A stretch of DNA of 37,785 nt from contig JBCBVV010000061.1 in assembly GCA_039817415.1 (NCBI GenBank), forward strand, positions 1 through 37,785, written 5' to 3'. The notes beneath the pieces are model-generated. The model was not told where the DNA came from and searched no databases. It was given only the letters and a program-made list of their open reading frames with translations. This document shows, piece by piece, positions 16,487 through 25,500 of this stretch (positions are counted from its first letter, which is position 1; the number at the start of each line of letters is the position of its first letter). The stretch is from JALEFZ01 sp039817415 (GTDB lineage: Bacteria > Bacteroidota > Bacteroidia > J057). Made by a program: the position numbers and the translations under genes.

Positions 16487-17431
16487 TTAGAAAATAAACC
16501 TAGCCTGTAGTCTATCAGCAAGTTTGATGATATCCCTTTTCCGTGCTAATTGATCCACCCACTTTTTTGGAATACTATTCAAGCCATAGGTCACCCCCGC
16601 TATGGCTCCCGTAATAGCGCCTGTAGTATCCGTATCTTCCCCTAAATTCACTGCCATTAAAACAGCATCCTCGTAATTGTCTGTTTTGAGCCAGCACCAA
16701 AGACTGGCTTGAAGAGAATGAAGGACATAACCACTCCCCCTGATATCACTCTCGGCCACCTGATCAATTCTTCCGGAAAGGATAGAATCAAAATGCGTGA
16801 TTTCCTCTGGACTTGGATTGTTTAGGCCAATCCATTCCTGAACTATGAAGATCGCTTCCTCATAGGCTTCTCTTTTGCCTTTCCCTTCTCCCAATTGAAG
16901 CAGCAACTCATTGAGGAAAAAGCATGAGAAAATCGAACGAAAGTGTCCATGAGTTAAGGATGAGACCTTTGCATTGTATGAATACCGATCATTAAGCTCC
17001 AGATCCTTGATCAATAGACTCAAGGGCGCAATACGCATCAAAGAACCATTTCCATTGTCCATTTCTTCCATTCCACCCGCCAATTCAGGGGGAAGGGACG
17101 TATCTTTTAGTCTAAGAATGGCTTGATTGGTAGATATTCCGATGTCAAATACCTCCCCGTGAGCAGTCCAGAAAGCTTGATCGCGCCACGCAATAAACTG
17201 ATCCGCTATATGTCGGAGGGAAAAGTCTGTAAGTATGGCTTCTGCCAGGCAAAGGGTAAGCGAAGTATCATCTGACCAAGTTCCAGCAGGCTGGTTGTGG
17301 GTACCAAAGGCCTGCATGTCTTTTACAGGAAGGGCTTTTCTTTCTTCTTTGGAGGTAAACTCAACAGGCACTCCTATTGCGTCTCCAATGGCAATACCAA
17401 CAAGTAGATCATGTGCGTAAGCATCTTTCAT
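16487..17431 (-). CDS. ADP-ribosylglycohydrolase family protein (DraG-like)
   Basis: 314 residues, typical of the DraG/ARH fold. Metal-binding motifs are intact: GIAIGDAIGVPVEF near the N-terminus, WSDDTS at 52-57, the NGNGSLMRIAPL segment at 127-138, and LGEDTDTTGAITGAIAG near 263-279, with D266 and D268 expected to bind the two magnesium ions. It should hydrolyse ADP-ribose from protein, nucleic acid or small-molecule conjugates in the cytoplasm. No ADP-ribosyltransferase is encoded nearby, so the substrate is open. It sits in a same-strand run with two acetyltransferases upstream and the M15 peptidase downstream. Confidence 0.9.
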   Translation of the reverse strand: MKDAYAHDLLVGIAIGDAIGVPVEFTSKEERKALPVKDMQAFGTHNQPAGTWSDDTSLTLCLAEAILTDFSLRHIADQFIAWRDQAFWTAHGEVFDIGISTNQAILRLKDTSLPPELAGGMEEMDNGNGSLMRIAPLSLLIKDLELNDRYSYNAKVSSLTHGHFRSIFSCFFLNELLLQLGEGKGKREAYEEAIFIVQEWIGLNNPSPEEITHFDSILSGRIDQVAESDIRGSGYVLHSLQASLWCWLKTDNYEDAVLMAVNLGEDTDTTGAITGAIAGVTYGLNSIPKKWVDQLARKRDIIKLADRLQARFIF

Positions 17432-17507
17432 GATTGGTCATACGATGATTTAGAGCTATAAGATGCTTCATAAAAAAGATGGTGTTTTCGATAGGTTGAA
17501 TAATACA

Positions 17508-18035
17508 TCATTCATTATCCGGTTGTTCATAGTTTTCTTTTCGAATGACAAAAACCAATAGCTTCCCTTCTTGATCCTGCTGAATGAAGCCATTCTTCAA
17601 AAGTACACGCTGAGAGGCTACATTCTCCTTTACAGTACTGGCATAAATCAACTCAAGTCCCAGCTTCTCAAAGCCAAACTTCAAAACTGCCTCTACAGCT
17701 TCTGTGGTAAACCCCTGGTTCCAAAAGGGTTCTCCCAACCAATAACCCAAGTGCGCTTTTTCATGGGGTTCCTCTATATGCAAACTAATTTCCCCAATCA
17801 ATTCCTCCTTTTCATAGGTAATCATGGAAAAGCAGTAATGTGTCTTGTTTTTGAAGCCTTTAGCTACATAGGCGATGCGAAAGACGGCTTCTGGTTCCCG
17901 ATAGGGTGAAGGAACATTGACGATGCGATCAGAGATGATTTTGTTGTTGGCGTATTTCAACAAGGAATGGACATCCTCATATTGGATTTTCCTTAGCGTC
18001 AGTCTTGGCGTAAACAGAATAGGGAAGTCGGTCAT
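17508..18035 (-). CDS. GNAT family N-acetyltransferase (RimJ/RimL-like)
   Basis: 175 residues with the RimJ/RimL-type start (TPRLTLRKIQYEDV). The acetyl-CoA site is a degenerate motif A (WNQGFTTEAVEAVLKFGF, in place of Q/RxxGxG/A), and the end (VASQRVLLKNGF) is typical of the family. It acetylates an amine, often a protein N-terminus or small molecule; the target is unknown. It follows a second GNAT gene by 29 bp on the same strand; the two are related in architecture but clearly diverged. Confidence 0.88.
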   Translation of the reverse strand: MTDFPILFTPRLTLRKIQYEDVHSLLKYANNKIISDRIVNVPSPYREPEAVFRIAYVAKGFKNKTHYCFSMITYEKEELIGEISLHIEEPHEKAHLGYWLGEPFWNQGFTTEAVEAVLKFGFEKLGLELIYASTVKENVASQRVLLKNGFIQQDQEGKLLVFVIRKENYEQPDNE

Positions 18036-18064
18036 AGTAGAGGGATTCTAAGCAAAAGGGGAAT

Positions 18065-18610
18065 TTAGGATGGAGGATGTTGCTCATTCCATCTATTCGC
18101 GTCCATACCATACCAGTTGCACAACATCTCTTCAAAGGTAAATTGTTCCAGAAGCTCCATTCCAAGCTTATTAAGGACCCGATTGGAGCCTATATTATCG
18201 ACATGAGCTCCGGCAAATATTTCGGTTAGGCCCAGTTGCTTGAATCCATAATCTAGCGAGACCAAAGCTGTTTCAGTGGCAATGCCTTGTCCCCAGTATT
18301 TTCGTTTGAGTCGGTAGCCTAGATCATAATACGGCTTTTCAGGTCTGATTTCCTTTTCTAGCTTGAGGCCTGTCCAGCCTACAATTTCCTCATTTTCTTT
18401 GTTCACAATCACCCATCTACCGATTCCATTGTCTTGATATTGCTGTCGAACATGGGAAATGATCTCTTGGATCTTTTTGATATCTGTAACAGGAGGGGTT
18501 CCGATGTAACGAAGGACTTCAGGATCGGATTCGAGTGACAAAAAACCAGCCGCATCTTCCATTCGGAATTCCCTTAGGATGAAGCGGCTGGTTTCAACAA
18601 AAAATTTCAT
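18065..18610 (-). CDS. GNAT family N-acetyltransferase (RimJ/RimL-like)
   Basis: 181 residues. The start ETSRFILREFRMEDAAGFLSL, the acetyl-CoA motif GQGIATETALVSLDYGF and the end GSNRVLNKLGMELL are characteristic of RimJ/RimL-type acetyltransferases. Unlike its neighbour, it keeps a near-canonical pyrophosphate-binding loop. The substrate is unknown. It starts 26 bp after the selD stop, so is probably co-transcribed with the selenium genes, though no functional link is evident. Confidence 0.88.
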   Translation of the reverse strand: MKFFVETSRFILREFRMEDAAGFLSLESDPEVLRYIGTPPVTDIKKIQEIISHVRQQYQDNGIGRWVIVNKENEEIVGWTGLKLEKEIRPEKPYYDLGYRLKRKYWGQGIATETALVSLDYGFKQLGLTEIFAGAHVDNIGSNRVLNKLGMELLEQFTFEEMLCNWYGMDANRWNEQHPPS

Positions 18611-18636
18611 GAGAAGGGTAGTTTACCCTTAACATA

Positions 18637-19677
18637 CTAAATAACGGTGATCAGGTTGTCTCCGGCTTCGGTCATTTCTCCAAAGGCTTGGAGATCAAAG
18701 CCTAGCCCTTTCGCCATTTGAACAAATTCACGTTCATATTCAGGCACGACGGCTAACAAAAGGCCTCCACTTGTTTGAGGATCGCAAAGGACATTTTGCT
18801 CATATTCGGATATGTCATTCACGAGATGCTGATAGGAAGTCCAATTTCTTTGGGTCCCACCTGGAATGGCTTTTTCCTTGATATAATAATCCAGTTCTGG
18901 AATGACGGGAACTTTTTTGAAGTAAATATTCGCCTGTGTACGACTGGCTTCACACATTTCAGACAAATGGCCAAGCAGTCCAAATCCTGTTACATCAGTG
19001 ATTGCTTTTACATAAGGTTGCTTCGCGAAAACTTCCCCTACCTTATTCAGTTTCACCATGGAATCTCTGGCGATAGTAGCATGCTCTTCCAGCAATTTTC
19101 CTTGTTTCTGTGCAGTGGACAAGGCACCAACCCCAATCGGTTTGGTCAGGAAGAGTTTGTTTCCAGGTAAGGCACCGCCATTTCTTCTGATGTTAGCGAC
19201 ATTGACACGCCCGGTTACAGCCAATCCAAAGATCGGTTCTGGGCTGTCAATACTATGTCCACCTGCCAAGACAATTCCAGCTTCTCGACATGCCATTCGA
19301 CTGCCTTCCAACACTTGCTGCGCTACTTCAGCGGGGAGTTTGTCAATTGGCCATCCCAAAATGGCAATGGCCATCATGGGTGTCCCTCCCATAGCGTATA
19401 CGTCACTGATGGCGTTGACAGATGCTATTCTACCAAAATCAACAGGATCATCTACGATAGGCATGAAGAAATCCGTAGTACTGATGATAGCAGTCCCATC
19501 ACCCAAGTCGTACACAGCGGCATCATCTCGGGTGTCATTCCCCACCAATAAATTGGAGTCGGGAATCATAGACTGAGAACTTTGTAGGATCGTAGAAAGA
19601 ACTTTAGGTGAAATTTTACAACCGCATCCTGCACCGTGGCTATACTGCGTGAGTTTTACTTCCTCTGCGTTGATCAT
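18637..19677 (-). CDS. selD: Selenide, water dikinase (selenophosphate synthetase)
   Basis: 346 residues, the normal SelD length. The active-site loop reads HGAGCGCKI: C18 is the catalytic cysteine (selenocysteine in some organisms) and K21 the essential lysine. Other PurM-like features follow: VGNDTRDDAAVYDLGDG, TTDFFMPIVDDP, GGHSID, TDVTGFGLLGH and CDPQTSGGLL. It converts selenide and ATP to selenophosphate. The start codon overlaps the mnmH stop by 4 bp (ATGA-type coupling), linking its product to tRNA 2-selenouridine. No selenocysteine-insertion gene (selA, selB, selC) is in the window. Confidence 0.97.
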   Translation of the reverse strand: MINAEEVKLTQYSHGAGCGCKISPKVLSTILQSSQSMIPDSNLLVGNDTRDDAAVYDLGDGTAIISTTDFFMPIVDDPVDFGRIASVNAISDVYAMGGTPMMAIAILGWPIDKLPAEVAQQVLEGSRMACREAGIVLAGGHSIDSPEPIFGLAVTGRVNVANIRRNGGALPGNKLFLTKPIGVGALSTAQKQGKLLEEHATIARDSMVKLNKVGEVFAKQPYVKAITDVTGFGLLGHLSEMCEASRTQANIYFKKVPVIPELDYYIKEKAIPGGTQRNWTSYQHLVNDISEYEQNVLCDPQTSGGLLLAVVPEYEREFVQMAKGLGFDLQAFGEMTEAGDNLITVI

Positions 19678-20714
19678 GTAGGTTGATATTGGTAAGCTTT
19701 GTTCAACAATATTCGAGCCGCTTTTTCTGGATTAGCCTCATCCAGAACAATTTTACAAATCAAATCTTTTGGTTTTTGACTTAATCCGTATGCATAGGCT
19801 TTATCGTAATAGGTCAGACAGATCTTAGCAGCTTTGACATAATCTCCCTGATCTATTGCACTATGAGCGGCTATCTGATTTTGAGAGCCCAATCTTTTCT
19901 TTATTCGGTCAATGGCATCTTTCCCTTCCTGGTGATCGTAGTTGGCATATATTTCCACCAGATGGTCTAGCCGTGCTCTTAGGGGAAGCTGTATGACGAA
20001 GATTCTTGACTGCTGCATACGTTCATAGAAAACCTCCGGGATGAAGATTTTCCCGATCAACATACTTTCGTCCTCTACCCAAATCCTTTTCGAAGCATCT
20101 AATTCCGACAGCCTTTTCCACAAGAGATTTTCAAAGGTCTCTGTGCTTGGCTGTTCCTCTTCTCCTATCCCCCCAAAAGCAGACCCCTTATGCTTAGCAA
20201 GTCCCTCAAGGTCAACTACTTGCTCTCCCATCTTTTTTAACTCATGTAGAATAAAGGTCTTCCCACTTCCTGTTGGACCTCCGATTACATGGAACTCATA
20301 GGGTAGGGCCATACTCGCATGAACGTGCTTTCGAAAAGCTTTGTATCCTCCTATTAGGGTAGAAGTAGCCAAGCCACTCGCCTCCCACAACTGAGCCATG
20401 CTATGAGAGCGCATGCCCCCACGCCAACAGTAGGTCAATATCTTTTTACCTTGGGAAATCTGTGTCGCTTCTTCGACGAAAGACCGCATCTTTGGCCCTA
20501 CAATCTCCAGTCCCTTTAAAAATGCTGACTGCCTTCCCTCTTGTTTGTAAAGGGTTCCTACAATGGCACGTTCGTCATTGTCAAACAATGGGATATTGAC
20601 GGCAGCAGGTAGATGCCCTTTTCGAAACTCTCCTGGCGAACGTACATCCACCACAGGAAACCCCTTCTCCCTCTGCTGACACAGAAATTCAGATATGTCC
20701 AAGCTTTTTCCCAT
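19674..20714 (-). CDS. mnmH: tRNA 2-selenouridine synthase
   Basis: 346 residues from the ATG at 20714 (MGKSLDISEF); a GTG six codons upstream is possible, but the ATG start matches the family better. The N-terminal rhodanese domain carries DVRSPGEF and the catalytic cysteine C96 in YCWRGGMRS, equivalent to C97 of the E. coli enzyme. The C-terminal half has a P-loop, GGPTGSGKT (about 145-153), that binds the geranyl donor or tRNA substrate site. It replaces sulfur by selenium at the wobble uridine of tRNAs for Lys, Glu and Gln, using selenophosphate from SelD, with which it overlaps by 4 bp. Also known as SelU or YbbB. Confidence 0.95.
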   Translation of the reverse strand: MGKSLDISEFLCQQREKGFPVVDVRSPGEFRKGHLPAAVNIPLFDNDERAIVGTLYKQEGRQSAFLKGLEIVGPKMRSFVEEATQISQGKKILTYCWRGGMRSHSMAQLWEASGLATSTLIGGYKAFRKHVHASMALPYEFHVIGGPTGSGKTFILHELKKMGEQVVDLEGLAKHKGSAFGGIGEEEQPSTETFENLLWKRLSELDASKRIWVEDESMLIGKIFIPEVFYERMQQSRIFVIQLPLRARLDHLVEIYANYDHQEGKDAIDRIKKRLGSQNQIAAHSAIDQGDYVKAAKICLTYYDKAYAYGLSQKPKDLICKIVLDEANPEKAARILLNKAYQYQPT

Positions 20715-20754
20715 ACAAGAGCCTTCAAACACGCAAGCTAAGCTTTACCTAAAC

Positions 20755-20788
20755 AAAATACAGGGCCTGTTATCCACAAGGCCCTGTA
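20755..20788 (-). terminator. Terminator after glyS
   Basis: A 10-bp perfect stem, TACAGGGCCT / AGGCCCTGTA, with a 10-nt loop, followed on the minus strand by a short U-rich tail (ATTTTGTTT). It separates glyS from mnmH. Confidence 0.82.
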
Positions 20789-20833
20789 CTTAACATAAAC
20801 AATTAAGATAAGTTTTCAGAATCGATTCTTAGT

Positions 20834-22378
20834 CTACCAATTCAATACATCTCTCCAGCTCAATTGCTTGGTGATGTACGATCTTACCTCAGAAATCGGG
20901 ATTCTTACCTGCTCTAGACTATCGCGGTCTCTAACAGTTACTGCATTGTCTTCTTTGGTATCATGGTCAACTGTGATACAGAAGGGTGTACCAATGGCAT
21001 CGTGTCTTCTATACCTACGACCTACAGAATCCTTCTCATCATACATAACTGTCGTTTCGAATCTTAGGTCATTGAAGATTTCTCGGGCAATTTCTGGCAA
21101 ACCGTCTTTTTTCACCAGAGGGAAAACAGCTGCTTTATAAGGAGCCAGTAAGGGATGGAATTTCATTACGACCCTTGTATCCATACCTCCTTTGGCATTG
21201 GGGACTTCTTCTTCTGTATATGCATTGCTCATATGGGCCAAGAAGGTTCTATCAAGCCCCACAGAAGTTTCCAATACATAAGGCACATAGGATTCTTTGG
21301 TTTCAGGGTCAAAGAATCTCAATTTCTTACCTGAGAACTCCTCATGCTGCGCCAAATCAAAGTCTGTACGAGAGTGAATACCCTCTAATTCCTTGAAGCC
21401 AAAGGGGAAGTTGAACTGAATATCTTCAGCCGCATCTGCATAGTGGGCTAATTTCTCGTGAACGTGAAAACGAAGATAATCTTCCTTGATTCCAAAAGCT
21501 TTGTGCCAGTTCAGTCTGTATTCTTTCCAATATTTGAACCACTCCATCTGGCTTCCAGGCTTGATGAAATATTGCATCTCCATTTGCTCAAATTCCCTCA
21601 TACGGAAAATGAACTGACGAGCTACGATCTCATTTCTAAACGCCTTACCAATCTGAGCGATTCCAAAGGGAAGCTTCTGACGAGAAGTCTTCTGTACATT
21701 GAGGTAATTCACGAAAATACCCTGAGCCGTTTCTGGACGAAGGTATAGGTCCATGGCAGTATCGGCGGTAGCTCCCAATTTAGTAGAGAACATCAAGTTG
21801 AACTGACGTACCTCTGACCAATTTTTAGAACCACTTACTTCGCAAGCGATGCCCTGATCTACAATGATGTCTCTCAATTTGGTGAGGTCATCGCTATTCA
21901 TGGCTTCCTCAAACTTCTCCTGTAACTCTTGTGCTTTCTTGGCGTTCCGGTTGTTTTTCAGGTACTTTTCATACTCTTCTGATCCTGTCTCCCAGCCTTC
22001 CTTCTTCGCACGCTTGATGGTATCCTTAAGGGATTTGGCCTCGTACTTTCCGATTTGATCTTCAATCAAGTTATCTGCACGGTAGCGCTTTTTGGAATCT
22101 TTGTTGTCAATCAAAGGATCGTTGAAGGCATCAACGTGTCCCGAAGCTTTCCAAGTAGTAGGATGCATCAGAATGGCCGCATCCAAACCGACGATATTCT
22201 CATGCATCTGCACCATGGCTTTCCACCAGGCAGTCTTGATATTGTTCTTGAGTTCTACCCCCAGTTGACCATAGTCATATACTGCCCCAAGGCCATCATA
22301 GACTTCACTTGAAGGGAAAACAAAGCCATATTCTTTGGCATGAGATATAATTTTGGGAAAAATTTCGTCGTAATTCAT
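20834..22378 (-). CDS. glyS: Glycyl-tRNA synthetase, single-chain dimeric type
   Basis: 514 residues of the class II alpha2-type glycyl-tRNA synthetase. Recognised: the N-terminal YGFVFPSSEVYDGLGAVYDYGQLG (motif 1 region), LMHPTTWKASGHVDAFNDPL, motif 2 around FRNEIVARQFIFRMREFEQMEMQYF, the specificity segment LRPETAQGIFVNYLNV, motif 3 with SVGLDRTFLA, and the C-terminal anticodon-binding domain (YKAAVFPLVKKDGL..IPISEVRSYI). It charges tRNA-Gly and is essential. A TAATTTTG -7-like element lies 24 bp upstream, and a terminator follows, so the gene is its own unit. Confidence 0.97.
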   Translation of the reverse strand: MNYDEIFPKIISHAKEYGFVFPSSEVYDGLGAVYDYGQLGVELKNNIKTAWWKAMVQMHENIVGLDAAILMHPTTWKASGHVDAFNDPLIDNKDSKKRYRADNLIEDQIGKYEAKSLKDTIKRAKKEGWETGSEEYEKYLKNNRNAKKAQELQEKFEEAMNSDDLTKLRDIIVDQGIACEVSGSKNWSEVRQFNLMFSTKLGATADTAMDLYLRPETAQGIFVNYLNVQKTSRQKLPFGIAQIGKAFRNEIVARQFIFRMREFEQMEMQYFIKPGSQMEWFKYWKEYRLNWHKAFGIKEDYLRFHVHEKLAHYADAAEDIQFNFPFGFKELEGIHSRTDFDLAQHEEFSGKKLRFFDPETKESYVPYVLETSVGLDRTFLAHMSNAYTEEEVPNAKGGMDTRVVMKFHPLLAPYKAAVFPLVKKDGLPEIAREIFNDLRFETTVMYDEKDSVGRRYRRHDAIGTPFCITVDHDTKEDNAVTVRDRDSLEQVRIPISEVRSYITKQLSWRDVLNW

Positions 22379-22401
22379 CAGAATTTTTTGTTGTCAGCGG
22401 A

Positions 22402-22409
22402 CAAAATTA
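22402..22409 (-). promoter_or_regulatory. Candidate -7 element for glyS
   Basis: On the minus strand TAATTTTG is an exact match to TAnnTTTG, 24 bp upstream of the glyS start. I see no convincing -33 TTG at the right distance. Confidence 0.45.
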
Positions 22410-22473
22410 AATAATTCTCAATCAGAGAGAAATGAAAATACCGGTTTGGCAAAAGAATCAGGATTTTTCCCAT

Positions 22474-22501
22474 AAAAAAGGCCACCCTAAAAAGGATGGC
22501 C
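22474..22501 (-). terminator. Terminator after porU2
   Basis: GGCCACCC / GGATGGCC with one mismatch and a 6-nt loop, followed on the minus strand by six U. It lies 25 bp past the porU2 stop. Confidence 0.85.
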
Positions 22502-22525
22502 CCTAACAACGTTGCTTTGGTTGCT

Positions 22526-25500
22526 TTATCTCATGATGACCATTTTGCCCCAACCATTGTTGAAGAATCTCTTGGTCTTTTCATCTCTCACTTGAATTTC
22601 CTCACCTGGCATCTTCATGACCACTCGATAGAGGTATACGCCATTCGCCAGTGGGTCGCCGTACTCATCTGTTCCATCCCAAGCGTAATTGGTAATGTTA
22701 TGCCCAAAGTAAACCTCCCCTAATTCCAACAGGTCGATCATCTTCACCATTCTACCAGAAATCGTGTAAATGTGAATCTGGAATAGCTCTGGAAGATCGG
22801 CTCCTGTAAGGGTGTACACGAAACGGGTGGAAGTCGAGAACGGATTTGGATAATTAAGGACTTGAGTAATGGTGCTAGCATTCTCTACTGAGAACTTAAT
22901 TTCGTAGAAGTTTCCTCCACGACCTGCAGCATTCCCATTTTTATCTTGCCCCTGAACTCTCAAGGTATATTCTCCATCTTCCAGCGGCTCTGTCATACCT
23001 GGATTGAAATACAATCTTGCTCTATTCTCTGGGAGCTGACCTGGTTGCCAATCGATTCGAGGTTCACCTTCGATGAAGATTCGCTCAAACTCGATACCAG
23101 CTGACACTCCTCTTTTGAAGTACAATTCAAAGGTATTGGTGTCGTCAACTGCTACAAATTGGTTTTCGTCGTTTACCTCAATGATGATTTCAGGTTGAGG
23201 AGAAACGATGTCGCCATCCATGATGTGTTTTCCATCAAAGGTTACATCCAGAATGGGGTTTTTATCGTCATTGACCACGTAGAAGGGCCGCACGTAAATG
23301 TTGTTGAAGAAATGTATTTCTGGCTGCTTCAGCTCAGGATTGATTTCGACTAAGTATAAGACATCTCCGCTCAGTTCTTTTCCGATGGTATTGAAATTGT
23401 ATTCAAACTCGACTGCACCTCCATTTACCAGAAGAGGAGCGATTCTTAGGGTATCTAAGATCAGACGCGTTCTATCTTCTCTCTCGACAGAAAGGGCCAC
23501 ATCGATACTATCCAGATCACGTGAGCCGATGTTCCTGGCGGCCATGTGGATGAACACATCCTCCCCTTCGAAAACTGTATCAGACCTAAATTCAAAATTG
23601 GTGATTAGGTCAACAACTGCGTCTGTGGCAGGCTCATAAAATACATGCCAGTTATCCATTTGGGGTGCAGTGCGATATACGGTATCTTCTAGATTTGCCT
23701 TCAATTCTAAGTAAGGATAATCACCTGAGTTGATATCGCTTAGGTCATGGGTTCCCTTGGACAAGTTCTCTTTTAAAAGGAATTTGGTTCCATTGGGTCT
23801 GATGCCATATACATCCACCGTAGTATTCTCTTGATTGATCAAGTCCTGCGAATTCCAATCCCACAACAGATCATCCCATTCTATGGCTGGGCCTACTCGG
23901 GTTGAAGTCAAGCTTCCAGCTGTCTCACTGGAATAAATGTCCTTATCAAGAATCAAGTTAGTTCCCGATTGAGGCTCATATACTTCAACAGCAGTTCCGG
24001 GAGAATTCCCTTTTCTTCCAAGGATCAAAAAGCCCTCTCCATCCTTCAAAAGTCGAATGTTATCAGAGACACCTACTTGCTTCAAGGCGTCAAATATAGA
24101 CGGATCCCATAATGGGACCTTAGGATTTCTTCTTGTACCAATGGCGATGTAATCCCCTTCATTCAGATTGTAAATGGCCTCTCTCAGTTTGAACATCTGC
24201 CCGGGAGAATTGGTAGTCGGTGCAGTAGCTGCATCAAAAATACCTAACTGCTGCGAACCACTCTTTTCCTCTAAGGTGAAGCGATCGAGAATTACCCAAA
24301 GTACCCCATCGGTACTAAAGCCATTTTCACGTGCATTTCCCTTTAATACTCCATTCTTATTGTAAATGAAGTTTCGGCCACCATTTTCCCCTATAAATTC
24401 GAAGCTTCCTCCAAAGGTGTTGAAGTCTACCTTTCCTTGAAATTCATTGAATTTAATGTCATTGGGGGTATTTCGCAGGAACTGAGGGAATTTAGCCTGA
24501 GCCCATCCTTCTTTCCCTGGAATATATTTAAAGGAAGCTGTACTCCAGCTGACTGGCTCTACATCGGCAAGCCTGACGCGCCAGTAGTATACCTGCTCTG
24601 GTTCTAAGTCAAACGGAAGCTCCCATTCCACAAAGGTTGCCCTTCCTTGGATGATAGGAGATGTTTGTTTGAATGAAGAGCTGAATCTATAAACTGTATC
24701 TATCTCAAAAATAAAGGGAATATCCTCTTCTGGAGTCATAAAGAAAGCAGATGCCTTTAGGCTGATTTTATTCTCCGCTACAATTCCATATTCCTGCGGA
24801 TACAAGATCGCTGCAATATTCCCTGCAACTAGTTTAGCTACCTTGGTGTAGTTGTTGTTTTCGAAATACTCTTCTACATTATTCTCGGGATCAATAAAGA
24901 CTTCGAAGAAGTTTTGACCCGTCATTTCGTTTCCTACAGGATTTTTCAAAATGAAAGAAACGGTATCTCTAAACGCCACCATGGGTATTCTTACCTTGGG
25001 ATGGCCATTGTAAATGGTTCCGTTTGGCAATTGCTGGCGAACCTCCACTGTAATGGAATCATCCGTAACCAGTCCAAAGTTCGAAACCACAATATTGATT
25101 TGGAAGGAGTCGTCTTGTGCAGTAAAGTTTTCAGGCGTAAAGTACACGCTGGATTCATTCACCTCAAGATCGGGCCTTTGAGGGAAGAAAATCGTTACAG
25201 CAGGGTCTCCTTGTAGATTCAACTGTCTTCCGTGGTTTCTATATTGAATCCCTTGTAAGGAATCTGTGTACAACCGAAGGGTTTCCTGAATGACCTTGCC
25301 AATTGGTTGGCCATTCATTCTTCGATAGAGGTCATTGTAGAATACTCGACCGTGTTGTTTCAATGGATTCAGGTATCCTGCACTGGAATTCGCCAAGTAT
25401 CCAATGGCCCCTCTGTTCGCTTCGCTTACCCATGTTTCTCCAAAGGAGGTAGAAACCGAAGCCCCTGCAAAGTCCCCACCGTAACATCCCATCGCGATCA

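Noticed and set aside
20715..20732. GTG start extending MnmH by six residues
   Set aside because: The ATG at 20714 puts the catalytic cysteine at 96, matching the family (97 in E. coli).
20769..20780. TTATCCACA, a perfect DnaA-box sequence
   Set aside because: Single copy, lying in the loop of the glyS terminator; no second box, AT-rich unwinding element or dnaA/dnaN nearby, so it is not an origin.
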